Shown here one piece after another: positions 14,973 to 23,302 of a stretch of DNA of 46,488 nucleotides (position 1 is its first letter; the number at the start of each line of letters is the position of its first letter). The position numbers and the translations under genes are program-made. The stretch lies in contig JAGBAO010000018.1 in NCBI GenBank assembly GCA_017938925.1, positions 1-46,488 of the forward strand. The letters run 5' to 3'. The notes beneath the pieces are model-generated. The model saw only the letters and a list, made by a program, of their open reading frames with translations, was not told the origin of the DNA and searched no databases. Origin of the DNA: Bacteroidales bacterium (lineage in GTDB: Bacteria > Bacteroidota > Bacteroidia > Bacteroidales > UBA932).

Positions 14973-17147
14973 CTATTTATACTTTACTATTGCCAGTTCT
15001 TCCTCAGTGAGATCGGATGGATCATAGACAAAGGAGAATTCATCGACATACATCACGCTTGAGGTCGAACCTGTGAAATAGTCTCCATACTTGCTTGCAG
15101 AAGCCGCGATCACCAGATATCTCGGAATGCGGGTAGTGCTTCTGTAGGTCAGAGGTATTGTAAACTCAATATATCCGCTGGTCTGGTTGAAGTCAGCGGT
15201 TCCTCGTGCGATGATACCTGCATCAGTGTCATATTCAACAAACTTGCCGCTCGACGTGCTGATTCTGAAAGGAGCGCTCCAATCGGTCAGGAAGACCTGG
15301 ACATTGGCGATATCGGGTTTGCCGGACATATTGTTGTACGGAGCCTTGGTCTTGTTGATGGTACCAGGTCGGTAGTCCAGATAACCCTTTAGGGCAAGAG
15401 GACGCGATGTGAACGAGACACCCCAGTCAAGTTCCGCTCCCGGATTGGTAAGGCTCGTGTTTGCCTTGACGAACTTACCTGTGTATATGTTTCCGGCAGC
15501 AAGTCCGACCAGAGCCACGCCCTTGCTCTCAAGCTTGGCAGCCTTGCCTGACTTCACATGGCTTTCTTCCGGACTCGTAGGGTAGACACCCACGGCATCA
15601 GATCCTCCGTTGGCTGTATCCCAATAGAATTGACCGGAACTTTCATTAGGATACCAGATGGATCCCGACTTATACCAAAGGTCAAAGCCCATGTTAGGAA
15701 TCGTGCCGGCATTCTCAGTGGTGAAGGTCTTCTCCTTGGTCTCGCTGTCAAGAGCTGATACGGCACGGAAGACATAAGTCGTTCCTGCGTCGAGTCCCCA
15801 TACCTCTGCTGAGTAAGTCTTGCTTGTATCATCAGCATCCACTGCATTCGGATCTACATCAGTCCACTCGCTTGCAGCCTGCTTGCGATATTGGAAGGAT
15901 ATTCCTTCCGGCCTCGTATCCGGGTACCATTTGCCGGTCAGGAAAGCAATCTGCGCCCAGCATGTTGCAGAGACTGCATCTACCTCGACGGAAGGTGCTA
16001 TGACGAAATTGCAGTACTGGGTCCTGCTCTTTCCGTTCAGGGACTCTATATAGAACTTTATCTGGTATGTACCCATCGGGAGCTTCTGGAACAGGCCGCT
16101 GAAATCAAGATGAGCTGATGTAGCGCCTTCAGTGATTTCCGGAAGAATCATGCCTTTTCCATTGTAGTAGGTCCTGTCATACACAGTCAGGTCCATTATC
16201 TTGAAATTCCACGGCAGTCCGTTACTTGACAGAGCCTGCACAGAATGACTGATCACTATGTAACTGGCTCCTCCCGGAATCTTGAGATCGAAAGTAGCCT
16301 CCACCGGTTCTCCTTCAGCAAACTGAACTGTCTGGAACATATCTAAAGACGAGTATACGGTAGGACGCACATCTGCCTCAAAGTCCAGAAGCAGATTATA
16401 GGTCTTATCCTTTGTGGAATCATCCAGAGTGACCTTTACGCTGGCGCCACCGAATTCCTCCTGCTCATCAAGAGAAAACTGAAGGTTGTAGTGCTGGCGG
16501 GGCTGAACATCCGAATAAGAATCTGAAACCTCATGCCAGATTCCGGTCTCATGCTCTGCATCATCCTTGTTAAGCATTTTCAATGTCCAGGAGAGTGTGC
16601 CCGTAACACTGAAATAGCCCACATTGTCTATGCTTCCATCCAGACTGCTATATGTGAGCGCCCCTTCGCCGTTTGTCACGGTCAGGACATACTCACTGAA
16701 CTTTTCCTTGATCTCATCTGAGAAGGAAGCCGTTACCTTGACATTTGCAAGAGATACGGTAAGAGGCACGGTATTGACGATCTTCTCCTTGATTTCCACT
16801 TCGGTGGAACCGGTGTAGAACGGAGCATCGAATGCAGCTGCTCCTGTCTCAGAAGAGGAAGCGCTCACCTTGTAGACGAATCCGGCTCTGAGTTCAAGCG
16901 GCTGGGCTGCAAGTTCACGATGGTCGTCGTAAACAGCTATGACCTCATCCTTATGGTCACGCACAGTGATGGAGAAGGTCATATCCTCTGCAGCATCACT
17001 CTTGAAGACGGGATCTGTCGTGAGATCCTGCTGCAGGTCAACACACAGGTAGCCTGTCTGCCCTACCTCGATATCCACCCTTTCGCAGGAGGATATCGCA
17101 AGTGCAAGCACCAGGACTGCCGGTAATGATGATATTCTTCTGAACAT
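14973..17147 (-). CDS. DUF4493-PCMD lipoprotein (larger, third gene of the operon)
   Basis: 724 residues. Lipobox LAISSC followed by CERVDIE. The N-terminal part (about 25-250) is a DUF4493-like domain: a short strand-rich stretch ending YKVSASSSETG, then LANVKVTASFSDEIK. This layout recalls the N-terminal domain of Bacteroidetes fimbrillins, though homology is not shown. A middle region (about 255-480) has immunoglobulin/fibronectin-like strands (GLDAGTTYVFRAVSALDS). PCMD occupies about 480-717, with GFDLWYKSG, GNIYTGKF and MYVDEFSFVYD. Starts 3 bases after the preceding stop. Nearly the same length and order as the first gene, hence an old duplication. Confidence 0.82.
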   Translation of the reverse strand: MFRRISSLPAVLVLALAISSCERVDIEVGQTGYLCVDLQQDLTTDPVFKSDAAEDMTFSITVRDHKDEVIAVYDDHRELAAQPLELRAGFVYKVSASSSETGAAAFDAPFYTGSTEVEIKEKIVNTVPLTVSLANVKVTASFSDEIKEKFSEYVLTVTNGEGALTYSSLDGSIDNVGYFSVTGTLSWTLKMLNKDDAEHETGIWHEVSDSYSDVQPRQHYNLQFSLDEQEEFGGASVKVTLDDSTKDKTYNLLLDFEADVRPTVYSSLDMFQTVQFAEGEPVEATFDLKIPGGASYIVISHSVQALSSNGLPWNFKIMDLTVYDRTYYNGKGMILPEITEGATSAHLDFSGLFQKLPMGTYQIKFYIESLNGKSRTQYCNFVIAPSVEVDAVSATCWAQIAFLTGKWYPDTRPEGISFQYRKQAASEWTDVDPNAVDADDTSKTYSAEVWGLDAGTTYVFRAVSALDSETKEKTFTTENAGTIPNMGFDLWYKSGSIWYPNESSGQFYWDTANGGSDAVGVYPTSPEESHVKSGKAAKLESKGVALVGLAAGNIYTGKFVKANTSLTNPGAELDWGVSFTSRPLALKGYLDYRPGTINKTKAPYNNMSGKPDIANVQVFLTDWSAPFRISTSSGKFVEYDTDAGIIARGTADFNQTSGYIEFTIPLTYRSTTRIPRYLVIAASASKYGDYFTGSTSSVMYVDEFSFVYDPSDLTEEELAIVKYK

Positions 17148-17150
17148 AGA

Positions 17151-18449
17151 CTACTCCTCTGATGTGACTACGGGATTGTGGAACTCTACATCCTTGCGGA
17201 GGATCTGGTCCTTCTCGTCTGTAACCTCAAGAGTGAAGATATAGTCCTCTCCCTGATTTCCCACTCCCGCAATCATAGGGACCAGTTTAGAGAGCGAGAA
17301 TGCCACTTCAGTCTGTCCGAGGAGCTGGTCGCCGACAGGCAGCATGGTGCCGAGCTGTTCCTTTGCGACCTCATCATATATAAGGTCGAGATATTCAGCT
17401 CCCGGAACAAGCATCTGGATTGCTCCCAGGAAGTTGTCGCTGACATAGACTATGAAGCCCTTTATCTTCTCCGGAGCATAAACCATGAGTTCCACACTCA
17501 TTCCCTGCTCTATATCCATTTTTGCAAAGTCAGGATTTGCAGGCCACTCAAGTGTCGGAGCTATTGAAACAGGCTGCTCCGGCTCGACAGGCTGGTTCTC
17601 GCCAGGCTGCTGATCTTCCTCCTGGCCCCATCCTGTCTCGATGTCGTCATCCACATTCTCATCGTCGGGATCGATTCCCGGAATGACCATATCCACATTC
17701 CTGTCAATGACAGATGAATCTATACTGAGGGCTATGGCAGACTGACCGGTCACATAGGCATCAACATAGAGGATATGGTGGTCACGCGGAGCCACATCCT
17801 TGATCTGATAAGAGATAGTAGCCGTCGAGTTGTCCACAGCACGATATCCGTTCACTGTGACATCCAGATCCTTCACAGTGAAATAGCCCTGCTTTGCAGG
17901 CTCACGGACAATCGTCTTTGTTCCATCCTCGGCCTGGGTATAGATTCCCACCTCGTCAGCCGACCATACGAGATGACCGTCAGGATGTGTAACCGTAACC
18001 TGGAAAGTCGTCAGTTCATCCACAAGGTGCTGAGAGCAATAGACTGAATTCTTCATGTTCTGAAGAGTGCATACGATATCGACTGGTGTCACCACTCCCT
18101 CCACAATGGTAAAATCCTTGACCGCACCATAGACAGGCTGGTTCCATGCCACCGGCTCAGATGCCGGAGAAGCCACAGTCACGGTAAATTCTCCAGGAGC
18201 CAGTTCGATCAGGGCCGGCAATTCCGCACAAGTCCACTCTTTCGTGTATTTTCCGTCCTTCTTCTCTATGCTCACGACAAAGTTGCTGAAATCCACGGCA
18301 GATTCCGACTTCACGACCTTGTCAACAAATGAATCATCAGCCGTTATCGTAAGCTGGAGGCCTGACTTGGACACTTCCACGATATTTTCCTTACAGCCTG
18401 CAAACACTGTTGCAGCCACTGCCATCGCCATATAAAATATTTTCTTCAT
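17151..18449 (-). CDS. DUF4493 lipoprotein with acidic linker
   Basis: 432 residues. Lipobox VFAGC, then CKENIVEV. Residues 25-270 form a DUF4493-like region (FSNFVVSIEKKDG, LAPGEFTVTVASPAS, LQNMKNSVYCS). An acidic, Pro/Glu/Gln-rich linker (about 275-312, with DPDDENVDDDIE and PVEPEQPVS) joins it to a C-terminal domain of about 120 residues that I do not recognise. It lacks PCMD. The linker suggests an extended surface protein with a mobile tip. Separated by 17 bases from the upstream gene and 3 from the downstream one. Confidence 0.75.
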   Translation of the reverse strand: MKKIFYMAMAVAATVFAGCKENIVEVSKSGLQLTITADDSFVDKVVKSESAVDFSNFVVSIEKKDGKYTKEWTCAELPALIELAPGEFTVTVASPASEPVAWNQPVYGAVKDFTIVEGVVTPVDIVCTLQNMKNSVYCSQHLVDELTTFQVTVTHPDGHLVWSADEVGIYTQAEDGTKTIVREPAKQGYFTVKDLDVTVNGYRAVDNSTATISYQIKDVAPRDHHILYVDAYVTGQSAIALSIDSSVIDRNVDMVIPGIDPDDENVDDDIETGWGQEEDQQPGENQPVEPEQPVSIAPTLEWPANPDFAKMDIEQGMSVELMVYAPEKIKGFIVYVSDNFLGAIQMLVPGAEYLDLIYDEVAKEQLGTMLPVGDQLLGQTEVAFSLSKLVPMIAGVGNQGEDYIFTLEVTDEKDQILRKDVEFHNPVVTSEE

Positions 18450-18466
18450 ATATCTTCGTTATTTTT

Positions 18467-20620
18467 CTATTCGTAAATGAGTCTTAGATTGTCTATACGC
18501 AGCTGCGGTCCGAAATGACCTGTGTAGCTTCCGCCATTGTATTCTATGGTTGTCTTTGTGTTTACACCCACGTCAGTTGTGGTCGAAATGAATTTCAAAG
18601 AAATATCTGTCGGCCTTGTCTCTTCGCTGGTGTAAGTCAGAGGGATCGTCATTTCAGTCCATGCAGAGGCAGCACCACCGTTCACTGAGCCTGATGCAAG
18701 GACACCCTCACTACCGTTGAGTGTCAACTCGGCAGAGAACTTGCTGCTGTTCTTCGAGACATATTTATAATGGAACTTCAATGCAGACGGACGTGAATTG
18801 CAGGCTACCGTACCGTATGTAGGATTGCCGCTGTCATCCGCCGAACCTATGAACAACTGACCGATATAACTTGTCTCGACAGCAGTATTGTCAGTGTTCC
18901 ATGTACCCACATTGACGACAAATATCAGCGCCGAATATGAGCCGGAATATCTGTCTGTCGAACGGCCTGCGCACGGGAAACATTTCACATTAGGATTGGT
19001 AGCAGCAAGACCGGACGAAGGCATGGAAATCTTTGCATTCACATCCCAATACTGTGTGCCGCTATAAGGCTTATGCCAGTAATAATCCACTGTAGAATCG
19101 AGAGCGCGCTCGAATGCATGCTTGAATTCCGTCCACTGCTCAAAGTCACTGTTAGGGAACTGCCATGCATTTTCCGTAGTGAAAGACACAATCGGGGTAA
19201 TATTATAATAGTTGCCGTTGTATTCAGCCCACATCTTATATCCAGTTCCGCCATCAAGGCCCGTCAGATCCGGGAAGATGACATTCTTGCCTTTGACCGA
19301 AACAGGTTCTATGGTCTTCAGAGAGGAATTCGTCATATCGGAAGCCCTCTTGAACTTAAGGACAAACCTGGATGGGTCTCCCTTTGATACATTCAGCATC
19401 GGAGCCCGGAGTCTTGCTGCCAATATATCGTAATCATTGAAGACGATCTCGGCCTCGGACTTCTCAAGGGCAAGCGTATATTGCGCCGATTCGGCTGTTC
19501 TGCCATAATTGTCTGTCACTGCAAGAGAGAATCTTGTCCATGAATCCTCGTATCCGGTCCTGTAGAAGACGTTGCCGGCAAGATGCTTCACAAGACCGCT
19601 GAAATCCACAAATGCCAGACGCTTGCCGGACATGTCGTCCATGAATCTGATGCCGACAGCCTCAAGAGCGGCCTTTGTCTGTTCATCTGCGGTCACAAGA
19701 TCCACTTCAGAAGGGACACCGGAAATATTTCGGGAATCGATCTTAAGTACGCAGCTCTTCAATCCACCCATGGATACGATGTCAGCCTTATAACCTTTAT
19801 AGGAGGTCTTGTCTGCTTCATAGGTAACAAAACGGTTGTCTTCAGCGAAACCGGAAACGGTGATCGACGGTCCATCCTGAGGGGCAGCCTCGGCTGGCAC
19901 CTTGAATTCCTTCACCTGTTCCTGGACACCGTCATCGATGACGATCTCTATCGTGCCCATCTGTCCGAACCTCTCCGTGTCCACATTGAAGGTGACGAAC
20001 TCGCCTGCCTCACACGCAACAGGGTCAGTCACATAGTACATCCATTTCCCCTGGACGTGCACATAAAGTGCAAGGGCAACCTCCCCGACCGGAACATAGG
20101 CGCACCTTTCCTCTGCCTTTGCGAAAGTGATTTCCTTTCCTGACGAGGAAAGGACTTTAGCATAATAGTCCTTGTGGTCGCGGGCAAGATATGGCCCGAA
20201 GCTGACAGCCACCTTCACATTGGACAGTCTGGCTACAGCCTCGATCCCGACAACATCGTCAGGCGCAACCTCAAACGGAACATCTGCTGAATAATAGAAG
20301 GAATTGAAACCTGCTCCGTCCGGTTCGCCATAATAAGCGAAAAGACGGTGCTCACCCGCATTCAGAGCAATCTTCTGATCTGCGGCATCGACATATTTCT
20401 TCCGATAGAAGAGACGGTCCGTGGAGGTTTCCGTCAGTTCAACCACGAACTCTCCGATATCCGGAAGGACATCTGCCGTTTCGTCGGACTTGGTCCCGAC
20501 ATCCTGTGTCAGCCTGATGACAACCTCTCCGCGTGCATGGAGGGAGTCATCCGTGATGGCCTCGGTACAGGAAGACATTATCAGGGCCAGCCCCATTAAA
20601 ATTGATCCTATACGTCTCAT
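18467..20620 (-). CDS. DUF4493-PCMD lipoprotein (first gene of the operon)
   Basis: 717 residues. The start at 20620 is chosen because it gives a normal signal (MRRIGSILMGLALIMSSC); an in-frame start 24 bases earlier adds a polar tail. After the lipidated Cys comes TEAITDD. DUF4493-like region about 25-260 (FVVELTETST, VARLSNVKVAVSFG), a strand-rich middle (about 265-480), then PCMD about 485-717 (FPNSDFEQWTEF, GQLFIGSADD, LRIDNLRLIYE). In this copy the usual GNIxTGxF motif reads GQLFIGS, so its binding surface may differ. First gene after a well-formed promoter, so it leads the five-gene unit. Confidence 0.82.
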   Translation of the reverse strand: MRRIGSILMGLALIMSSCTEAITDDSLHARGEVVIRLTQDVGTKSDETADVLPDIGEFVVELTETSTDRLFYRKKYVDAADQKIALNAGEHRLFAYYGEPDGAGFNSFYYSADVPFEVAPDDVVGIEAVARLSNVKVAVSFGPYLARDHKDYYAKVLSSSGKEITFAKAEERCAYVPVGEVALALYVHVQGKWMYYVTDPVACEAGEFVTFNVDTERFGQMGTIEIVIDDGVQEQVKEFKVPAEAAPQDGPSITVSGFAEDNRFVTYEADKTSYKGYKADIVSMGGLKSCVLKIDSRNISGVPSEVDLVTADEQTKAALEAVGIRFMDDMSGKRLAFVDFSGLVKHLAGNVFYRTGYEDSWTRFSLAVTDNYGRTAESAQYTLALEKSEAEIVFNDYDILAARLRAPMLNVSKGDPSRFVLKFKRASDMTNSSLKTIEPVSVKGKNVIFPDLTGLDGGTGYKMWAEYNGNYYNITPIVSFTTENAWQFPNSDFEQWTEFKHAFERALDSTVDYYWHKPYSGTQYWDVNAKISMPSSGLAATNPNVKCFPCAGRSTDRYSGSYSALIFVVNVGTWNTDNTAVETSYIGQLFIGSADDSGNPTYGTVACNSRPSALKFHYKYVSKNSSKFSAELTLNGSEGVLASGSVNGGAASAWTEMTIPLTYTSEETRPTDISLKFISTTTDVGVNTKTTIEYNGGSYTGHFGPQLRIDNLRLIYE

Positions 20621-20641
20621 TTGGTTAAGAATAATATCTTG

Positions 20642-20673
20642 CAAAGGTACGAAGATTTTTCCAAACGGGCAAA
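20642..20673 (-). promoter_or_regulatory. Promoter of the lipoprotein operon
   Basis: On the minus strand TTTG (20670-20673), a 20-base spacer and TACCTTTG (20642-20649) match the Bacteroidetes consensus. The start codon is 22 bases past the -7 box. Confidence 0.75.
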
Positions 20674-20674
20674 C

Positions 20675-20691
20675 AATGGATATTATCCATT
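20675..20691. promoter_or_regulatory. 17-base palindrome, candidate operator
   Basis: AATGGATA-T-TATCCATT has perfect 8-base arms. It lies one base upstream of the -33 element of the lipoprotein operon and 29 bases upstream of the -7 box of the topoisomerase gene. That is the position of an activator or repressor site. No regulator gene is adjacent. Confidence 0.5.
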
Positions 20692-20719
20692 ACTCAGCCG
20701 GAAATTCATAAAAAATTCA

Positions 20720-20727
20720 TATCTTTG
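20720..20727 (+). promoter_or_regulatory. Promoter -7 box of the topoisomerase gene
   Basis: TATCTTTG fits TAnnTTTG, 24 bases before the ATG. Confidence 0.6.
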
Positions 20728-20750
20728 CACGATTATGTCTTAATTTGAAT

Positions 20751-22676
20751 ATGGCAGAAGTAATAAATAATAACGTAAATTACGGCGACGACAATATCAG
20801 GACGCTGGAAGGTGTCGAGCACATCCGTCTGAGGCCGGGAATGTATATCGGACGTCTGGGAAACGGAGACGACCTGGGAGATGGTATCTATGTGCTGCTG
20901 AAGGAGGTGGTGGACAACTCCATCGACGAGTTCTCGGCAGGATTCGGAAAGCAGATCCAGATCACTGTGACGGAAAAGGAAGCCTCGGTGAGGGACTTCG
21001 GACGAGGAATTCCTCTCAACTCCGTAGTCAAGGCTGTCAGCATCCTGAACACAGGAGGAAAGTATGACACCAAGGGATACAAGAAGTCCGTGGGTCTGAA
21101 CGGAGTGGGTCTGAAGGCTGTGAATGCGCTTTCGTCTCATTTCTATGTAGAGGCATACCGCGACGGTATGAGCTCATATGCAGAGTTCCGCGAGGGAAAG
21201 CTTCTGGACTCAGGCCAGAGACCTTCCAAAGAGAAGAACGGAACCTTCGTGAAGTTCATTCCGGACGAGAATCTCTTTGTGGGATATACATTCCGCATGG
21301 AGTTCATCGAGTCCATGATGAAGAACTACTCATACCTCAAGAAGGGTCTCACACTGAACTTCAACGGCACGTCATACAAGTCCGAGAACGGTCTTCTCGA
21401 CCTGATCAACGACAACATGTCGGAGACTCCGCTCTACCAGCCCATCCACATCGTGGGCGAGGACGTGGAGATCGTGATGACCCACGGCAACAGCTACGGC
21501 GAGAACATCGCCTCGTTCGTGAACGGACAGAACACCCGTGACGGAGGTACCCACCTTGCTGCCATGAGGGAAGCCATATCCAAGACACTCAAGGAGTTCT
21601 ACAAGACATTCGCAAAGAAGGACTTCGCTCCGGAGGACATCCGTCAGGGAATCATCGGAGCCATCAGCATACAGATCCAGGAGCCTAACTTCGAAGGCCA
21701 GACAAAGACAAAGCTCGGTTCTACATATATGTGGGAGACAGTCACGGAGAACGAGGACGGCACACACAGCTACGACCAGGGTCCGACGATCCGAAGCTAT
21801 GTGAACGAGTTCGTGAAGACCAACCTGGACAACTACCTTCACATGCACAAGGAGATCATCCCTGTCCTGCAAGAGAAGATAGCCTCATCGGAGCAGGAGC
21901 GCAAGGAGATTTCCACAATCCAGAAGAAGACCAAGGAGCGCAACAAGCGCACAAGCGTGTACAACAAGAAGCTGCGCGACTGCAAATATCACTATAAGGA
22001 CAAGCTGCCTGCAGCAAAGGAGGACCTGCGAGAGGAGACAAGCATCTTCATCACCGAGGGAGACTCCGCGAGCGGAACCATCACGAAGGCACGCAACGCC
22101 GAGACCCAGGCAGTGTTCTCGCTTCGAGGAAAGCCTATCAACTCATATAAGGAAAGCCGCAAGAAGATAGCGGAGAACGAGGAGCTGAATCTCCTGATCA
22201 ACGCTCTTGGACTTGAGGAGGACATCGAAGACCTCCGCTACAACAAGATCATCGTGGCAACCGATGCCGATGACGACGGAATGCATATACGAATGCTGGT
22301 GCTGACCTTCTTCATGAAGTATCACCCGGACCTCATCCGCCGCGGACACCTTTATATATTGCAGACTCCCCTCTTCAGGGTCAAGAACAGGAACGAGGTG
22401 CGTTACTGCTACAACCAGGAGGAGAAGGAAAGGGCGATCAAGGAGCTCAAGACCAAGGTGGAGATCACACGATTCAAAGGTCTCGGAGAGATTTCATGGG
22501 ATGAGTTCACCGGATTCATCGGCAAGGACATGAGACTGGACAAGGTCAGACTGAGCGATGAGGAGCCGCTTGCGGATATCATGGAGTTCTACATGGGCGA
22601 GAACACATATGACCGACAGCTTTTCATCAGCCGGAACCTGCGTTCGGCTCAGGAATTGGAAGACGTTGATTTTTAA
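20751..22676 (+). CDS. parE: DNA topoisomerase IV subunit B
   Basis: 641 residues; ATG 20751 preferred over the TTG two codons earlier. The ATPase subunit of a type IIA topoisomerase that decatenates chromosomes with ParC. GHKL ATPase motifs: E52/N56 (KEVVDNSIDE), DFGRGIP (82-88) and GLNGVG (115-120); then the transducer and the TOPRIM domain with EGDSASG near 436 and DADDDGMH near 505. The EGDSASG form and the length point to ParE rather than GyrB, but the two are close relatives and ParE is not certain. A parC gene usually follows parE in Bacteroidetes; here an acyltransferase follows after 12 bases. Confidence 0.85.
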   Translation: MAEVINNNVNYGDDNIRTLEGVEHIRLRPGMYIGRLGNGDDLGDGIYVLLKEVVDNSIDEFSAGFGKQIQITVTEKEASVRDFGRGIPLNSVVKAVSILNTGGKYDTKGYKKSVGLNGVGLKAVNALSSHFYVEAYRDGMSSYAEFREGKLLDSGQRPSKEKNGTFVKFIPDENLFVGYTFRMEFIESMMKNYSYLKKGLTLNFNGTSYKSENGLLDLINDNMSETPLYQPIHIVGEDVEIVMTHGNSYGENIASFVNGQNTRDGGTHLAAMREAISKTLKEFYKTFAKKDFAPEDIRQGIIGAISIQIQEPNFEGQTKTKLGSTYMWETVTENEDGTHSYDQGPTIRSYVNEFVKTNLDNYLHMHKEIIPVLQEKIASSEQERKEISTIQKKTKERNKRTSVYNKKLRDCKYHYKDKLPAAKEDLREETSIFITEGDSASGTITKARNAETQAVFSLRGKPINSYKESRKKIAENEELNLLINALGLEEDIEDLRYNKIIVATDADDDGMHIRMLVLTFFMKYHPDLIRRGHLYILQTPLFRVKNRNEVRYCYNQEEKERAIKELKTKVEITRFKGLGEISWDEFTGFIGKDMRLDKVRLSDEEPLADIMEFYMGENTYDRQLFISRNLRSAQELEDVDF

Positions 22677-22688
22677 GAACACTGTACT

Positions 22689-23240
22689 ATGTGGAGAAAA
22701 TTTTGCGGATGGCTGCTTAAGGCACTGGGATGGACGGCCGATGAGCCTATAGTTCCTGAAGACAAATGCATAATCCTCGGTGTGCCTCACACATCGATAT
22801 GGGATTTCGTGATATCATACCTTTATTATGTTTCCATCGGAGGCAAGCCATACTGCATGGTGAAATCCGACCTCTTTGTCGGGCCGCTCGGCTGGCTCCT
22901 GCGCAAGATGGGAGGCATACCGGTAGACAGGAAGAGGGGCAGCAATGTGATGCTCAGCGTAATAAAGGAAATGAAGAGGCTGCCTGTGGCACATCTTGCT
23001 CTCGCTCCGGAAGGGACACGCAAGCCGGTCAAGAGATGGAAGGCCGGATTCCATACAATAGCGCGCGAGGTGGGATGTCCTGTGTATATGGGATATTTCG
23101 ACTGGGGCACCAAGCATGTGAGCCGCGGACAGAAGGTGGAGCTCACAGACGACGCCAAGGCCGATCTGGAGAGGATCCAGGCTCTCTACGAACAGATGCA
23201 CCTGGTGGGCAAGCATCCTGAGATGTACAGGACACGATAG
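22689..23240 (+). CDS. PlsC-type 1-acylglycerol-3-phosphate acyltransferase-like protein
   Basis: 183 residues, short for the family. Acyltransferase motif I is HTSIWD (Hx4D), and motif III is APEGTRKP (EGTR). An internal hydrophobic stretch follows the first motif (FVISYLYYVSIGG). It would transfer an acyl group onto a glycerophosphate or another lipid acceptor at the inner membrane. It starts 12 bases after the topoisomerase stop and is followed 62 bases later by an acyl-CoA synthetase, so the three may share a transcript; the lipid link between the last two makes sense. Confidence 0.8.
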   Translation: MWRKFCGWLLKALGWTADEPIVPEDKCIILGVPHTSIWDFVISYLYYVSIGGKPYCMVKSDLFVGPLGWLLRKMGGIPVDRKRGSNVMLSVIKEMKRLPVAHLALAPEGTRKPVKRWKAGFHTIAREVGCPVYMGYFDWGTKHVSRGQKVELTDDAKADLERIQALYEQMHLVGKHPEMYRTR

Positions 23241-23302
23241 CTGTTGCCATGGGGCTTGGACAAAGACGATTGTACTAAACCATACAATATAAAATTACAT
23301 TT

